Below the pieces are notes generated by a model, which was given only the letters and a program-made list of their open reading frames with translations, was not told the DNA's origin and did not search any database. Below are positions 52,816 through 64,000 of a stretch of DNA of 64,000 bases, piece by piece (the first letter of the stretch is position 1; every line of letters starts with the position of its first letter). The DNA comes from Zygaena filipendulae. Taxonomy: Eukaryota; Arthropoda; Insecta; Lepidoptera; Zygaenidae. The stretch is from assembly GCA_907165275.2 (NCBI GenBank), contig OU015663.1:7204501-7268500 (forward strand). Direction: 5' to 3'. Made by a program: the position numbers and the translations under genes.

Positions 52816-54233
52816 TTCTATTACTTGCCCAGGTTAGGATGCGCCTACCCTCTGTAAAATGAAAAAACCGAATAAATTTGAAGTTTTCACAATTTATTCA
52901 AAAGCAAGGAATTCTCAGAAAGTATATGTTGAACTAACGTTTTTAAGTATACACAACTTCAATATTTTAATGCTAAGTAAACCGGACCTACACAGTAAAA
53001 TTGTACCAATGTTAAATCATTAAGCACTGACTTTACAAACACGTCTTAATCGTACGTTAAATATATCCAAACTATTATGTGTCAAAGTCGATAATCTTTG
53101 ATGTTAATCGACAAGAAAAATATTCAATTAGTCTCATCAAGCAAATGCGGCTCAGGATAATCAAGAAATTACTAATCGCCAATCGGATTTACAATTTATC
53201 CAAGTCCTGACACGTAAGCAGTGACACATGTCAAAAGTCCAAAAATCTCGACCTATCTCGACTCTGAAGGTGCGTTCCGTGGATTCGCACGAGTGCCCTC
53301 GAGCGCACTCTGAGGCACGTTCCGTGGATTCGCACGAGTGCACTCAAACGCGCTCGAGCGCGCTCTGTACCCGTTTTGTGGCTTGGTGAAAGAACAATGG
53401 CCAAATTTCTATAGGAGCTGGACTTGACTTTTATTTTTCATGTCCCAAAATAAACTATAGTTAGATTGATTTGTTTTTATGTTGTAAATACCATCCCGTT
53501 TAAAAATCATATCTAAATAGCCACAATTTTTTAAAATAACATCGTAAAATCCACAATACATTTGAGGTTAGAATCAACAACTACATTTTACCCGACCTAA
53601 AAGTGTAGTTAGCATAGAAATAATGTAGTCACAAGTGGTAGTTATCAGTCCGTAAAAAATGCCTAGGTAAAAACGACAAAGGAAATTCAAAATAGAACAA
53701 CAAGTAAAGCGATTAAAATGCGTGATTGCCGGGTGTCATGTCAATTGCCAATCAAATCAAATATTAATGACAATCACTGGCGCGGTTCGATGACCACAGA
53801 TTTAGTAACTTGTCAAAGACAAATGACGTTCCGGTGTACGCAATTGAACAAAATGCTTATACTTACCTATGAGCCTAAATAATTTTTTTTTTATGACAAG
53901 AATGCACACACAGTTGTTGATTTGATGAAAAACGTGAATAATTATAGTCTTTGAATACTAAGTCATGTCATACGCGAAATGAATCGTCAATAGGTGCGTT
54001 CTGAAACCACATACATGATGTCGTAGAAGTTACAAAAACAAAAATAAATTGATATCTTTTTTTTGTGGCTACTTATAGAGATATTTTTTGTGTTTTTTAA
54101 AATCTTAAAAAATTAGGATTTTTTTCATATATATATCATATATGGACACCATTGTTTCGTATCGAGTCCGATTTTGCCATCCTTCTTTTAGTCTGACAGC
54201 TGTCAGAGCATAGTTTCACCCGTTCCGTGGCTC
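52816..54233. other. upstream region of the kinectin/RRBP1-like gene
   Basis: Contains the 5' UTR part before ATG (52816-52851) and presumably a non-coding exon and promoter. A 45-bp direct repeat, 'ttccgtggattcgcacgagt', occurs at about 53275 and 53319 with 'ctcgagcgc' runs. Confidence 0.45.
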
Positions 54234-54925
54234 AGAGTGCAACAACCAAACAACCATCTCCAAAGCAGGTTAATTTTCACTCTGACAGCTATGTATTATT
54301 TATGAAGTGTCAAAGTTTGCGCCAAAAACCGGATTCATCGAAAAAGAAATCAATCGGAGTTCTTAAAAACCAAGGGGAGGTGTCGTAGTCTCAAAAAGTT
54401 TATAATTGGATGAAAAACCGACTTATTTGCTATGTGAGTTGAGAGAAAACAAATGGCACCTGAAATTTCAAATATTTTGAGGTTATAAAAACAACTCAAT
54501 CGTTCTGTGGCTCGGTTGCAACTCAAACGAACCGAACAAACGAACGAACGAAAAATTTTAACCGAACAACTGCGCCCAAACCCACGGAACGCACACCAGA
54601 GTGCAACAACCAAACAACCATCTCCGAAGCAGGTTAATTTTCACTCTGACAGCTAGGTATTGTTTAAGAAGTGTCAAAGTTTGCGCCAAAAACCGGATTC
54701 GTCGAAAAGAAATCAATCGGAGTTCTTACTAACAAAGGGGAGGTTTCGTAGTCACAAAAAGTTTATAATTGGATGAAAAACAGTCTTATTTGCAATGCGA
54801 GTTGAGAGAAAACAAATGGCGCCTGAAATTTCAAATAATTTGAGGTTATAAAAACAACTCGATCGTTCTGTTCTGTTCGTTATTTTAACCGAACATCTGC
54901 GCCCAAACCGTGGACCCGTCTACGG
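54234..54925 (+). repeat. tandem duplication, unit about 350 bp
   Basis: 'gtgcaacaaccaaacaacca' starts both units (54237 and 54601; period 364 bp). They share 'cactctgacagcta', 'gtttgcgccaaaaaccgg', 'gtttataattggatgaaaaa' and 'ctgcgcccaaacc'. Copies are roughly 90 per cent alike. Between the kinectin-like and aftiphilin genes; no coding content. Confidence 0.8.
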
Positions 54926-57114
54926 TTGCAACGAAACACCAATCACAGCCACCTTCAACATATTACGACACTCTAATTTTTTTAGGAAACATTTACCTCT
55001 ATCAGGGAAGGCAAAAGTGCATATATCAACACATATTTTCCATTTTTTCAAACTGTTATATAAATTCATAAGAAATACAGTGAATAATATTTAACATTAT
55101 AATTATCTAATTCTAAATATCTACCATGGACATGGACATCTACGTACTAAAGGCTACAAAGGGCGCGTACCCAGGGCCGTAAAATAATAAAAAAAAACAA
55201 AATTTTGAGAAGTTTTTTACTATCTATGCATCGGTAGTAGTCTCCGAAGAATAACTAGGCTATTCTTCTGAGGTAGTAGTAGTGGAAGTAACTTGACACA
55301 GTTCAATTTTAATCATCGAAATATTAAGTTGTACGCTCAGAAGTGTACGTAGTACTTATTGTTTCGATGACTTTAATTTCAGTTTTGGACTTTAATCTCT
55401 GTCAGTGTCACATAATTCTGTCAATACGACAGTGACATCTTTATCACAGATTAATAAGGCGTAATTTTTAAATAGTGACGTCATTCCGCGTTTCGGCGGT
55501 AAGGTCAAAAGTAAGAACTTTGAAACGCTCTATTTAATTAATTTATGCATATATCTTTATTCTTTTTCTTGCTTTGCTTAAGTAGGCTATATACCTTTAA
55601 AATAGACTAAAAAGAAAATACCTATTCGCTAAAAAGAGTAAACCATGCATTATCATCCACACTAAATGTGTATACGTATATGTCTTTAGATTCCACCCAC
55701 AAACTACTTAGAGATAATTCCACCCTTGCAAACATAATTAGTTATATACATACATTGTAAAAGTAACTTTTAATTTCAGACACAAAATTACATAACAAAA
55801 TCCATTTTTAACCTGTTTTTTATCGAAATGATTAGTGATTACCTTCTCTCTGGACATGATAAGAAATGACCAAACCGCCATCTTTGATTCCCGCCAAAAA
55901 ACTCTAGTACCTACTGGTAGTTTTTTTTTATTTATTGAAAGCTTTTGCAACACGGCCACCAGCTTAAACCAAATTACAATATTCTACATAATATTATGTA
56001 TTATGTACGTAGTATATTTACTCTGAGGTATTATTAACCGAGCTTCGCTTGTTGTGTATAGCGCCATCTGTTGTTACGTAGAAAAACAAACACTCATTTT
56101 TCATGTGTTTTTCATTGCCTGAAAACACGGATAAAACGACGTTTTCTAAAAATGAAACCTAGCTAGATCGATTAATCGCCCACATATTATGTCTAGTTAA
56201 TTTGTGAATCGCCCCCGAAACCCCCTGCATACCAAATTTAATGAAAATCGTTGGATCCGTTTCCGAGATTCAGATTATATGTATATATAAGTTTTACAAT
56301 AATATTCAACTCAAAACCGATTAAGGATCAGAAAATGCTAATATTATTCTGTTAAAATCTCAGAAGAATAACTAAAGCATATTCTTCTGAGGTTAAAATA
56401 AAATATAGATATCACAAACTACTTAGAGATAATAATATATACAAGAAGTACCTAGATTTTTAAAAACTGGTATCTACTAGTAGGTAGGTCTAGGTACCTA
56501 CCTAGGTACCCATTCCGTAGTGAGACCGTGGACGGAGAATCGTCTACGAGTGAGACGGTAGTGAGGGATGTAAAATTTTAAAAAATATCGATTTATAATA
56601 TCGAAAGTCGATACTGATATTATAGTGTTCTGCGCGATATATCTTTTTTTTAAAAGCCTATACATTCTATTATGTTATCTGTGCCTATACAAATCCAATG
56701 TAGTTTTAGTTTAAATGTATGTAATTTTTTATACCTATCACATAAATCTGCGCAAAGCTGGCTCACAATCTATAAGTGCATAATAAAAAAATGGAAATAA
56801 AAATGAACTTATCATACAAAAAAACTTAAAAATAGTAATTTTGACAGTATAAATAATAATCGTCCATCGCTAATCGAATCGTTCATCCCTACGCTATTCG
56901 TAGTAGCAAAAATAAAAAATTTGATAACAGCTGTGCTCAGTGTTCTAATGCTCTTTACTTTTTCACGATCACTGATCAGTCAAGCAATGATATTGTTATA
57001 TTTATTTATTTAATAGTGAAAGTGGGATTGAAGTGATAGTAAATTAAGTGACATAAATGGTCATCAAACATCGACCATTTTTTACGTATAGTCGATTTGA
57101 TTCTAAAAATCACA
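54926..57114. other. intergenic region upstream of aftiphilin
   Basis: No gene recognised. Repeat blocks include 'agaataactaggctattctt' (55250, palindromic) and its relative at 56365, and 'gtaggtctaggtacctacct' near 56485. The last few hundred bases should hold the aftiphilin promoter. Confidence 0.4.
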
Positions 57115-57208
57115 ATGTCGATTCCTCCTCTTGTTTGTAGCACTCCTCCACCACCCGATCAGTGTGAAGATTACAAGGATCCAGAAGACTATGACCTTCA
57201 ATACAATC
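57115..57208 (+). CDS. AFTPH: aftiphilin exon 1
   Basis: 31 codons plus one base from ATG at 57115; donor C|gtacgt. The Pro-rich start and acidic YKDPEDYDLQYN resemble the acidic N-termini of aftiphilins. Confidence 0.8.
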
Positions 57209-60200
57209 GTACGTACTAAAATTAAGAAAGCAAATTGTATTATTATTAAACAATTAGCTGTTCTCTGTGGTTTCGCCCACGTAATTTCGGAGTTCCCGCG
57301 GGGATTCTGGGATAAAAAATATCCTATATCGTTCTCTGTACGTGCATGCAAATTTACATTCACATGCTTATCGGTTGAGCCGTTGAGGCGTGAAAGCGTA
57401 ACAAACAAACAAACTCACTTTTGCATTTAAAATAGTAAGGATTTGATTAGTCGAGTTCAAAATGATAGCACCAAATATTAATTTTAAGCATTATTTTTCA
57501 ACTTTCTAAAGCTAGAATTGAATACAAAGTTTTAATAGAGGGAAAAGTTACTACAACATTATAGGATTTATTACTCAAAAGATTTTTTGACCCCATAAAA
57601 TTAAAAAGTGAACTGTGAAGAGATTCCACTTTGTAGTCTGGGTGTGTTTATATACCTATACTATGATATAATATAATATGTAATATATACCATGTTTGCT
57701 TGGTTTCCACAACACAAAACAACACATTCAATACAAGCTTAATAAAGTTTAATGTGAGATCAAGTATATCTGTGTTTTGTGAAATATTATTATCCTACTA
57801 ATATTATAAATGTGAAAGTGTGGATGTTTGGAAGTTTGTTACTCAGTCATGCAAAAACGGCTGAATGGATTTGGATGAAATTTGGCATGCACAGTGTCAG
57901 GAATACAGAGAAGGACATAGGGTACTTTTTTCCCAGAATTCCCGCGGGAACTCTGAAATTACCGCGGGTAAACCACGGTTCACAGCTAGTTATATATACA
58001 ACTTTATTTTAGATTTTGGTTCCTATACTTAAACTTAATTTCTATACTTATACTCATTATTCCACCCGGTACATAGAATTGTTATATTCATGGAACCACA
58101 TTGAATCTCTTTAGTTTGATTTGGTGATACTGATTACTTTTAATTTGGTGATAGTTTATATCCAGTATAAACTCACATTCAAATTTATAATATTAAGTAT
58201 TTCATGTTCACAGTGTCACAGGATGATGAATCAAATGATTTTGAGTATGGTAATTTTGCTACATATAGTCACTTTCAATCTTCTATACCTGAGAAAGATA
58301 ACTCTGAGGATCAAATTTCATCTGAAATTAGTTCCAATGAAACAAAAGATACCATTGTAAATAGTATACCTGAGGAAAAAAGCGAAATTGAATCTAATCT
58401 TGGGACCAATATTAAAAATGAAAGCTCATTGAGATTTGAAGAAGAAATAAATCTTGAAGATTTGAACCTGGAAATAATTCAAGATTCTGGTGTTAATAAT
58501 GTGAGATCATTATGTAGCGAGAGTTCTCAAGATCCTGAGGTTGACAATAATGAACAAAAAATAGACATTCCTGAACCATCAAACATTTCAGATGAATATA
58601 ATATTAATCCCACATTGCCTGCAGTATGTATCCAATGTAATGATGAAATAATTAATCAATCAGATGTGCATTCTCAACACAGACAAATTTTAAATACTGA
58701 TAAAGATCAGTCAAATAAACTTGTTTTAGATAACAGTATATCATTTGATTCTGTGGGTGATATTAAAAATTTACATATCACTAAAGATTTGTACAATGAC
58801 AATCAACCAAATGTAACCAAATATTGTGGTTCTGAAAATGAAGTAAATGAAGCGGATGATTTTAGTGACTTTGATGACTTTCAGTTTCAAAGTGCAGAAA
58901 AAAGTCCTGTGAGTGTTGTCAACTTCGATAGTCCCTGGAAAAGTGATGAGCTGGAAGAATCGGATTTTGGTGCTTTTGAAGCAAAATTTGACGAAAAAGA
59001 CAACCAACAAAAGATTCTTATATCTTCTGCAGAAGATTCCTATACTAAGATGGTTGAAAATGAAAACAACATTAATGATGATTTTGGGGATTTCGAGTCA
59101 TCCGACCTTGAAATAAAACAACCACACCAAATTGAACAAGGGGTACAAGTATTCAATCTATCATCCATAGACAATGAAAATCAACTCATAGAAAGCCTTA
59201 ACAGTGTAATAAATAGTATATTTGAACAAGAAATTAAGGAATGTGAAAATGATACTGAGATAAAACTGGAGTCATTACTTTGTGAGACATGGGGCTATCT
59301 GGTGGACACAGATATAAGACAGCCATACATGGTGCACTGGAATAATTCATGGGGCCAAAAGATACTTCTAAGATCTTTGTGTATAGACTCCAGAAACATA
59401 GTAAGTTTGTTTTATTTAATGTTTTAAGCTAGAAAAATGTACTGATAAAACTTTATTTTTTATTCCTAACTTAGGTATAATTTTAACTGATCAAATCAAT
59501 CTGTAGGTAGTTACATAATAATATTATGTGAATTTTCTTTTTTTGATAAGTATTTTAATTGCTAATCATGGGTGTTTAAGCAAAAAGGTACCAGTTCTCG
59601 GTATTTAGTTTCCAAGATATAAGAAGTTTTGTAAAGTTGGGTGAGAAAATTACATTTCAAGATTTTAATCGATTACTAATAATTGCTCAATTATCTACAA
59701 TTTAATATAGTAAATGACTATTCTGATGTTTCTAAGTACCAGAAACTTTAAGAGAAAAGTTTTGTAAAAAGGTATCAGTTTAGTAAAAAAATATGTACCT
59801 ATGTTTCAATACCCCATACAGTTGATCTTTATATAAATAATTTAATTATATTTTAAGATTATAATGTAGAAACTAGAGAAGAAACAGATATCCGGTAACT
59901 GTCCTTGTTTTCACTACCCGCCCGGATACCAGATAGTAATTGAGTATCTGGCTGGATACTGGATAGTATAATCCAAATAATTCTCATTATTTTAAATAAG
60001 GCAATACATACCACAACAACAAAACCACGATGACAAGTGAAGGAACAACCAGCCCAGCGACACTCCCTTGAAGGAAAAGTTACTATGGATCTATGCGCGA
60101 ATTTCTTTACAAACTTTGAAATACTTTACCAAATTCCTATGAGCGCGTCATACATTGCATTGGTAAGGTCGGCACAAAATGCTTTCATAGCTCGGTTTAG

Positions 60201-63200
60201 CGATTAGTGTGAAAGTGCCGACTCTTAAAACGTAATAATTATTTGCTCAGTGGGAACAACAGAATTAACAAATGAACTGAGATACAAACACAAACTGCCA
60301 CGCTTGATAACACCCGAACGCGCCCGAATATTTCCGATCTCGTTCACCGTGCTTATATTCAAATCAAACTGATCGCGTCATGTAACGTGATAAAGGGCCG
60401 AATATCCGGTATCTGGATATCCGGCGCTCCGGCCCTGTAGCTTGCTAAATATCCGGTATCCGGCAAAAACACTATCCGTTCCATCTCTAGTTGAAACTAC
60501 GTGTAAAAGGTCCTTAAAAGCGGGGAATTCTCAGCAACTATTATGGGATTTACTTACTTCAAAGTATCTACTTCGGCGCAGACGAGAATGTCCTTGTGGG
60601 TATTCCTCTTCATCTATACCTACTAATACTAGCTGATCCCCGCGGTTTTACCCTCGTTAATTTCGGAGATCTAAAAAGAATTCTGGGATAAAAAATACCG
60701 TGTCGACCCCTACGCCACAAGTCACCAACTACAACCAAGCGACGAGTACTGGCTATATGGAAGTCCTGAATCGCGCTAACGATGTTTTCACACTGCGCTG
60801 CGTACATATATACCTCCGACGATCTACAGTCGGAGCCGCGGTTCCCCGGGCATACCACCTCGCCCGGCGGGAAGCTTTCCCTTTCTCGACCGCCACGGGC
60901 CATATCATCCATCCGCCGTGCCCAAGGGAAATAGGGATTCATTTTTATATATACAGATATACCTATATAGATTTCATGTAGAGTATCTCAATCTACAATC
61001 TTTAGTATCTTTAGTACAATCTAATACTAGCTAGTATTATATAAAAACTAGCTATGCCCCGCGGTTTCACCCGCGGTAATTTCGGAGTTCCCGCGGGAAT
61101 TCCGGGATAAAAAGTACCCTATGTTCTCTTCCTTCTTTCTTTTCTTTCTCCTTCTCTATACCCCTGAAAACCTGCATGCCAAATTTCATCCAAATCCGTT
61201 CAGCCGTTTTTGCTTGATTGAGTAATAAACATCCAAACATCCACACTCACATTTATAATATTAGTAGGATGACCAGCATTTTTTTTTAATATCTCGAGTT
61301 CCAGATGGAATTTCGGAAAAATCGAAACATGAGTATCTAAGTTAGACCCTTAGCAATACAACAAAAAAAACCGCATTCAATTTAGTGCAGCAGTTTTTGC
61401 GTAGCACGAAAACAAAAATACAGTAAGACAGACAAAAATTCTAAAAACGGTATTTTTGACTTCTGTATCACTCATAGAGTCGCCTAAATTTATTTTTTCT
61501 TATTTATCTCCCATGTACAGACATCGACCTGTTACAATTTTATTATATGTATAGAATAAAGATGAATTGCTGTTTGTCTAGCTAAAACTCGAGAATGACT
61601 GCGCCACCGATTTGGCTTTTTTAAATTTAATGGACAGATGAATAAAATATTATGTCATTTCTATTGTTTCTAGTTGTTTGGTCCTAAATGGAGCTCGAAC
61701 ATGCCGAAATACGCAACAAATTTAAGTGCTGCTCCATTACAACCACTAAAGCCTATGCCAGTCACCAAAATCCATGGAGAGAGTGTGAATGTTGAAAAGG
61801 TCACAGGCAAGGAAGCAGACACCTGGACTGATCCGTTTACATCGGATGGACAGGAGTGTAAGTATTTCATGCATTCCATTTATTACATTTTTCTGTTTAC
61901 TTGTTTACGAGAGATAAAAAATGTATAAGTTTTGGCACAAGTGCCCTAAAACAAGCACAACTGAGCACCTTGCAATATGTCTTTACTAACTTGCTAACAA
62001 ATTAGTCAGATCAGACCTATATGGTTAGTTCTACTTCAGTAATGTTCTGTGGTAATGTTCAAAAGACATGTACTACAATTATTTTGCTGGTGTAATTTCT
62101 ATTAAAGATTTTACTGACACAAGGAAAATCCTTAATAAAACTGAAGAACAAAAACGGTTTACTGAAATTATTTGGTCTTTTTACCTTCATTCATGAATAA
62201 GGAGCCATTGAAATCGAACCGAAGTACCTATTTACTTTAGTTAAAAAGTAGGTTATCTATAAAATGGAAATAACCTGACCATCCTTAGCTAATATGAGGT
62301 AAATGGTAGTAATGCTTGTCGGTAATTCACAAATTTTCAACATTTTTTGCATGTCTTGCACATGGATTGACGTCCAATCACATATACTAACCGCTTGTCC
62401 CAATATCCCTAGTCACCTATGCCGAAACCCTTCTCCTAGACTTAGAACATCTCATGGCCACTTTGGACCAAATGGCCAACAATCATTCATCCCTCAAGAT
62501 ATCCGAAATACTTTCACACGGTGAGTTGTATCTGAGCTGTAAGTATGGTTAATTTCGTACATAATTATAATATAATTTTGCACTTCAAAGATGCTATATT
62601 ATAAACTACGATAGTAAGTATAACAATGGTGTGCCGTGTGTCATAGAACCTTTAATAAAAAAATATAACGCAATAAACTGAGCGAAGATACTTATGGCCA
62701 ATAAGATTTTGTAAATAACTAGAGGTATTGGTGATTATTGCGTAAAAACAGACTTTTTTATTACTCATACTCGGAAAGTAGGTCTGAAGTTGCCTGAGAA
62801 GCGGGTTGAAAGTAACACTTTTCAGCCCTAGGGAGAATCGCTTTCAACTGACAGCTGGATACTGCAGAAACTCAAGTTTTTTTTTTATGTCATAGGGGGC
62901 ATACTTACTGGCCAGTAGCACACCTAATGGGTGATTTATGTAAAATAAATATCACTCATTTTTTTCTTTAGCTAATTTCTATTTTTATTTTGACTTTCCT
63001 TGCATTCGTAATGAAAAGCACAGTGTTATTCTCGGGAGAAAGACTTTCACCCCTAGGATAACAATGTACTATTACATAAATGTTATTTTATTTTTGCTGT
63101 GATTAATTATTCCGGTTTTACATTTCAGCCTGCAATATTGAAACGGAAAATTCGAGCAGAACAGAAGGACCTTCTGATCTCTACGTGTTTGAAGCTCCTC

Positions 63201-64000
63201 CGAAGTCTGATAAAATATTTACTAATACTCTAAATTTACAACCTTTGCGACATATAAATTTACCAGATACGCATATTTTCACGCCAACTGATTCAGAAAC
63301 GCCGCGGTCTAAAACAATTCACTATGATTCTGGATCCGCACTGCTAACGCCACAAAATGTGTCCGATATTCCGCCTGAAGCTTCTGCATCTACTATCGCA
63401 AATAAGGATAATGAAGCTTTAGGCAAACGTGAAAATAATGATTTTTCCGACTTTGATGAATTCAGAAGCTCGTCTGACCTACCCAGAATACCTAAAAATG
63501 CTGCAGAAAGTACTTCGAAAGAAATAGGAACAACTGAAATTGACACACCTAATAATTTAACGCAAAAAGAGAATACTGGTTTCCATACGCAAATACTTCA
63601 ACCTATCAAAGTTGAACCGACATTTCCCACTCTGAACTGGCCGGACCCTGGAGAAATTAAGGTTACTTACGACGATTTTTCTGATTTTATTTCAAACTCA
63701 TTGTGGAATAAAGAAGAAAATGATTTATCAACTCACAATAGCATATCTCAAGTGAAAAGTGAGAACATGGATGAGAAAGTAAACACTAATGATGTCACAA
63801 AAGTGTTAGTACATCAAGAGTCTACAACGTCTACAACAAACAATCACGTTGATAACGATGACGAATTTGACACATTTAAGTCGGCATTGCCTTCCACAGA
63901 TAAATCTATCGTAGAATTAAAGCCTTGTAGCAGTAATATGATACAAAACGATTTCTGTTTTGTATCGATTAATAACGAATTACCAAATCTTCCAAAAAAA
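57115..64000 (+). CDS. AFTPH: aftiphilin (5' and central part, continues past the window)
   Basis: Five exons with consistent phases: 57115-57208, 58214-59400, 61674-61857, 62413-62520 and 63129 to the edge. They encode more than 800 residues. The N-terminus is Pro-rich (MSIPPLVCSTPPPPDQCEDY). Acidic, disordered sequence follows with repeated DF motifs: DDFSDFDDFQF, SDFGAFEAKF, NDDFGDFESS, then NDFSDFDEF and YDDFSDFISNSLW. Such F-x-D-F motifs bind the AP-1 gamma-ear and related adaptor ears. The end of exon 2 and exon 3 carry the conserved block with LCETWGYLVDTDI, SWGQKILLRSLCIDSRNI and LFGPKWSSNMPKYA, characteristic of the aftiphilin clathrin-binding domain. In other animals aftiphilin works with gamma-synergin and p200 in clathrin traffic at the trans-Golgi network and endosomes. 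No stop is reached. Confidence 0.9.
57254..57441 (-). mobile_element. Helitron-like repeat in aftiphilin intron 1
   Basis: TTAG (decayed CTAG) at 57254, inverted TC at 57440-57441, with 'gttgaggcgtgaaagcgta'. Confidence 0.6.
57622..57785 (+). mobile_element. SINE 3' part
   Basis: 'tagtctgggtgtgtttatat' and 'gcttggtttccacaac' match the body of the SINE at 28420-28676. The tRNA-like head is absent. A Helitron-like copy follows 7 bp later. Confidence 0.6.
57793..57989 (+). mobile_element. Helitron-like repeat, full length
   Basis: TC at 57793 after A and CTAG at 57986-57989 before T. Very close to 9887-10093, including 'tcctactaatattataaatg'. Confidence 0.7.
58214..59400 (+). CDS. AFTPH: aftiphilin exon 2
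   Basis: 1,187 bp, phase 1 to 0 ('gttcacag' acceptor, ATA|gtaagt donor). Holds the DF-motif cluster around residues 245-330 and the start of the clathrin-binding block. Confidence 0.9.
59401..60050. other. aftiphilin intron 2, left part
   Basis: AT-rich, no recognised repeat or gene apart from 'ggatactggatagt' units around 59930-59970. Confidence 0.4.
60051..60253 (+). mobile_element. MITE-like repeat, 'ccagcgacactc' family, copy 4
   Basis: 'cccagcgacactcccttgaa' through 'gcacaaaatgctttcatag' to 'atttgctcagtggg'. It shows the undisturbed version of the site where copy 2 has the palindromic insertion. Confidence 0.62.
60627..60935 (-). repeat. CTAG-ended repeat with the 41400-41690 sequence inside
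   Basis: 'ctagctgatccccgcgg' and 'aattctgggataaaaaatac' form the Helitron-like end, joined to the dispersed repeat shared with 41400-41690. It may be a Helitron-like element that captured or carries a longer body. Confidence 0.5.
61048..61269 (-). mobile_element. Helitron-like repeat, full length
   Basis: CTAG at 61048-61051 (A before it on the + strand) and inverted TC at 61268-61269 followed by T, the expected insertion into AT. Contains a TC-rich expansion ('ttctcttccttctttctttt'). Confidence 0.7.
61674..61857 (+). CDS. AFTPH: aftiphilin exon 3
   Basis: 184 bp, phase 0 to 1. LFGPKWSSNMPKYATNLSAA, then PLKPMPVTKI and DTWTDPFTSDGQE. Confidence 0.88.
62413..62520 (+). CDS. AFTPH: aftiphilin exon 4
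   Basis: 108 bp, phase 1 to 1 ('atatccctag' acceptor, donor CACG|gtgagt). Encodes a helical segment TYAETLLLDLEHLMATLDQM. Confidence 0.82.
62521..63128. other. aftiphilin intron 4
   Basis: AT-rich, nothing recognised. Confidence 0.4.
63129..64000 (+). CDS. AFTPH: aftiphilin exon 5 (partial)
   Basis: Open for 872 bp to the window edge, phase 1 start. Contains PSDLYVFEAPPKSDKIF, two further DF motifs and an acidic DNDDEFDTFKSALP block. Terminal exon(s) lie outside. Confidence 0.85.

Noticed and set aside
1..64000. CRISPR array, prokaryotic operon or phage island
   Set aside because: Spliced genes, SINEs, LINEs and Helitron-like repeats show nuclear insect DNA. The repeats are dispersed transposons without a regular repeat-spacer layout.

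Overview
The window is nuclear DNA of an insect, almost certainly a moth or butterfly. It is AT-rich and intron-rich. It carries dozens of short repeats of the TC...CTAG Helitron-like type, with the 'CCCGCGGTTTCACCCGCG' end common in Lepidoptera, plus tRNA-derived SINEs, hAT and other MITEs, LINE tails and a short (TTAGG)n telomere-type run. The species cannot be named from sequence alone.

Layout. 1-11.1 kb is a repeat field without a recognisable host gene. Its core is a three-layer nest: a Helitron-like repeat cut by a small hAT MITE, which is cut by a 3.1-kb hAT-type element; both hAT layers have perfect 8-bp target duplications. 11.1-14.7 kb is a compact gene island: two tandem LITAF-like genes on the + strand that share a phase-2 intron inside the zinc domain, and a single-exon NXT1/p15 mRNA-export cofactor gene on the - strand that converges on the second LITAF gene. 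14.7-23.9 kb is again repeat-rich, with a dead Jockey-type LINE that lacks the YADD catalytic box, several palindromes, and splice-bounded open segments at 21.2-22.7 kb that may be an unrecognised gene.

25.7-52.8 kb (- strand) is one large gene. I rebuilt it as about 21 coding exons with matching phases. The product of roughly 970-1,006 residues has an N-terminal membrane anchor, a basic/Ala-Pro linker and a long coiled coil, as in the kinectin/RRBP1 (p180) family of ER proteins. A 39-residue coiled-coil exon occurs twice, almost identically; the second copy has a GC donor. A third 39-residue exon beside them is an older relative. Introns of this gene hold a P-element-like transposon with 8-bp duplications and a THAP-domain exon, an intron built mostly from one MITE, and a SINE split by a Helitron-like repeat.

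57.1-64.0 kb (+ strand) is the 5' and central part of an aftiphilin gene (clathrin/AP-1 adaptor at the trans-Golgi network and endosomes), running off the window end.

The identified host genes act in membrane traffic (LITAF at late endosomes/lysosomes, aftiphilin in clathrin coats, kinectin/RRBP1 at the ER) and mRNA export (NXT1). They are separate eukaryotic genes and not an operon, and I see no sign that they form one pathway.
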